Assembly (NCBI GenBank): GCA_964593155.1
Contig: CAZQHE010000149.1
Coordinates: 1 to 9,085, forward strand
Direction: 5' to 3'
Source: JAJRXK01 sp964593155
Lineage (GTDB): Bacteria > Krumholzibacteriota > Krumholzibacteriia > JAJRXK01
DNA length: 9,085 nt
Of the stretch, positions 8,670-9,085 are shown piece by piece (positions within the stretch are counted from its first letter, which is position 1; every line of letters starts with the position of its first letter). The position numbers were made by a program, and so were the translations under genes. A model generated the notes under the pieces. It saw nothing but the letters and a program-made list of their open reading frames with translations, did not search any database and had not been told where the DNA came from.

Positions 8670-9085
8670 ATGCGCACGATGAAGATCCTGGCCCTGTCGA
8701 CGCTCGTCGTCGGCTTCATGGCCACCTCGGCATTCGCCGGCGACTGCGGCAGCAAGGCCACGGAGGCCAAGGCCGCCAAGGCCGAGACCGCGATGGCCAA
8801 GTCCGGTGGCTGCGGCGCGACCAGCACCGCGGCCGCGAAGACCGCCAAGGCCGGTGGCTGCGACAGCAGCGCCAAGGCCGCGATGGCCAAGACCGCCAAG
8901 GCCGGTGGCTGCGACAGCGGCGCCAAGGCTGCGGCCGCGAAGACCGCCAAGGCCGGTGGCTGCGACAGCAGCGCGAAGGCTGCGGCCGCGAAGACCGCCA
9001 AGGCCGGTGGCTGCGACAGCGGCGCCAAGGCCGCGGCCGCGAAGACCGCCAAGGCCGGTGGCTGCGACAGCAGCGCGAAGGCTGC
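8670..9085 (+). CDS. Secreted Ala/Lys-rich protein with 17-residue cysteine repeats, 3' end outside window
   Basis: I do not recognise this family. About 138 residues are visible and the frame is open at the right edge. Residues 1-23 form a signal peptide (basic start MRTMK, hydrophobic core, AFA before Gly 24), so the mature protein is exported. A short leader rich in Ala and Lys (24-45, with Cys 26) precedes repeats of consensus AGGCDSxAKAAAAKTAK (x is Ser or Gly). Cysteines fall at 26, 48, 64, 81, 98, 115 and 132, so from residue 64 on exactly one occurs every 17 residues. The Ala/Lys stretches should form helices broken by Gly-Gly before each Cys. Aromatic residues are absent from the visible mature part, which should be strongly basic. 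No CxxCH heme motif and no lipobox are present. Single evenly spaced thiols in an exported protein suggest intermolecular disulfides, metal binding or attachment, but this is inference. It has its own promoter candidate, dyad and ribosome binding site. Confidence 0.75.
   Translation, partial: MRTMKILALSTLVVGFMATSAFAGDCGSKATEAKAAKAETAMAKSGGCGATSTAAAKTAKAGGCDSSAKAAMAKTAKAGGCDSGAKAAAAKTAKAGGCDSSAKAAAAKTAKAGGCDSGAKAAAAKTAKAGGCDSSAKA
8805..9085 (+). repeat. 51-bp in-frame tandem repeat array, about five and a half units, continuing past the edge
   Basis: Units begin at the GGTGGCTGC core at 8805, 8853, 8904, 8955, 9006 and 9057. The first spacing is 48 bases and all later ones are 51. The first two units are divergent: 8805 has GATST in place of the DSS/DSG stretch, and 8853 carries ATG-GCC where later units have GCC-GCG. 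Units at 8904, 8955 and 9006 differ from one another at only one to three positions. The variable codon alternates Ser, Gly, Ser, Gly, Ser along the array, giving a 102-bp higher-order period. Confidence 0.92.

Noticed and set aside
8582..9052. A 156-codon minus-strand frame of repeated hydrophobic Ala/Leu/Pro-rich units opposite the repeat gene
   Set aside because: It is the antisense reading of the 51-bp repeats. The two frames share wobble positions, so silent changes do not distinguish them. The plus strand has the signal peptide, ribosome binding site and promoter, and the minus frame would run through that promoter before stopping.
8805..9085. A CRISPR array or non-coding satellite at the right edge
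   Set aside because: The repeats are contiguous with no unique spacers, stay in frame at 51 bp, vary mostly at silent or single-residue positions, and follow a signal peptide.

Overview
This is a GC-rich bacterial chromosomal window. The reading frames are dense, most start and stop codons overlap or nearly touch, and third positions are mostly G or C. Two proteins have Sec-type signal peptides, and one of these is an AttH/CrtC-type lipocalin-like protein, which points to a Gram-negative (diderm) envelope. Nothing in the window fixes the phylum. I see no rRNA, tRNA, CRISPR array, insertion sequence or phage gene.

Minus strand, 7604 down to 1: six genes lie head to tail and probably form one transcription unit. 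In transcription order they are a class I SAM-dependent methyltransferase (7604-6648), a multi-spanning GT-C-like membrane protein (6651-5344), an ABC ATP-binding protein with an unusual acidic, low-complexity C-terminal tail (5286-4234), a two-module FtsX/MacB-type ABC permease (4234-1679), a secreted AttH/CrtC lipocalin-like protein (1674-574), and the N-terminal part of a second GT-C membrane protein of the ArnT/PMT (GT39) kind (571 to beyond position 1). The only noticeable gap is 57 bases, before the ATP-binding gene. The ATPase, permease and AttH trio matches the known attEFGH-like arrangement, whose substrate is not established. Here it sits between two membrane glycosyltransferase-like proteins and a methyltransferase, so an envelope glycolipid or glycoconjugate function is a reasonable inference, but it is not proven.

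Plus strand, 7762 to the end: a ubiE/menG-type quinone methyltransferase (7762-8532) is transcribed divergently from the minus-strand cluster across a region of about 157 bases. A 137-base intergenic region follows. It carries a promoter-like TTGACA/TATATT pair, an 18-base dyad just downstream of it, a perfect 10-base palindrome and a ribosome binding site.

The last gene (8670 to beyond 9085) is the most unusual object in the window. It encodes a secreted Ala/Lys-rich protein built from 17-residue (51-bp) repeats, each carrying a single Gly-Gly-Cys-Asp-Ser core. The repeats become more uniform toward the window edge and show an alternating two-unit (102-bp) pattern. I do not recognise the family.
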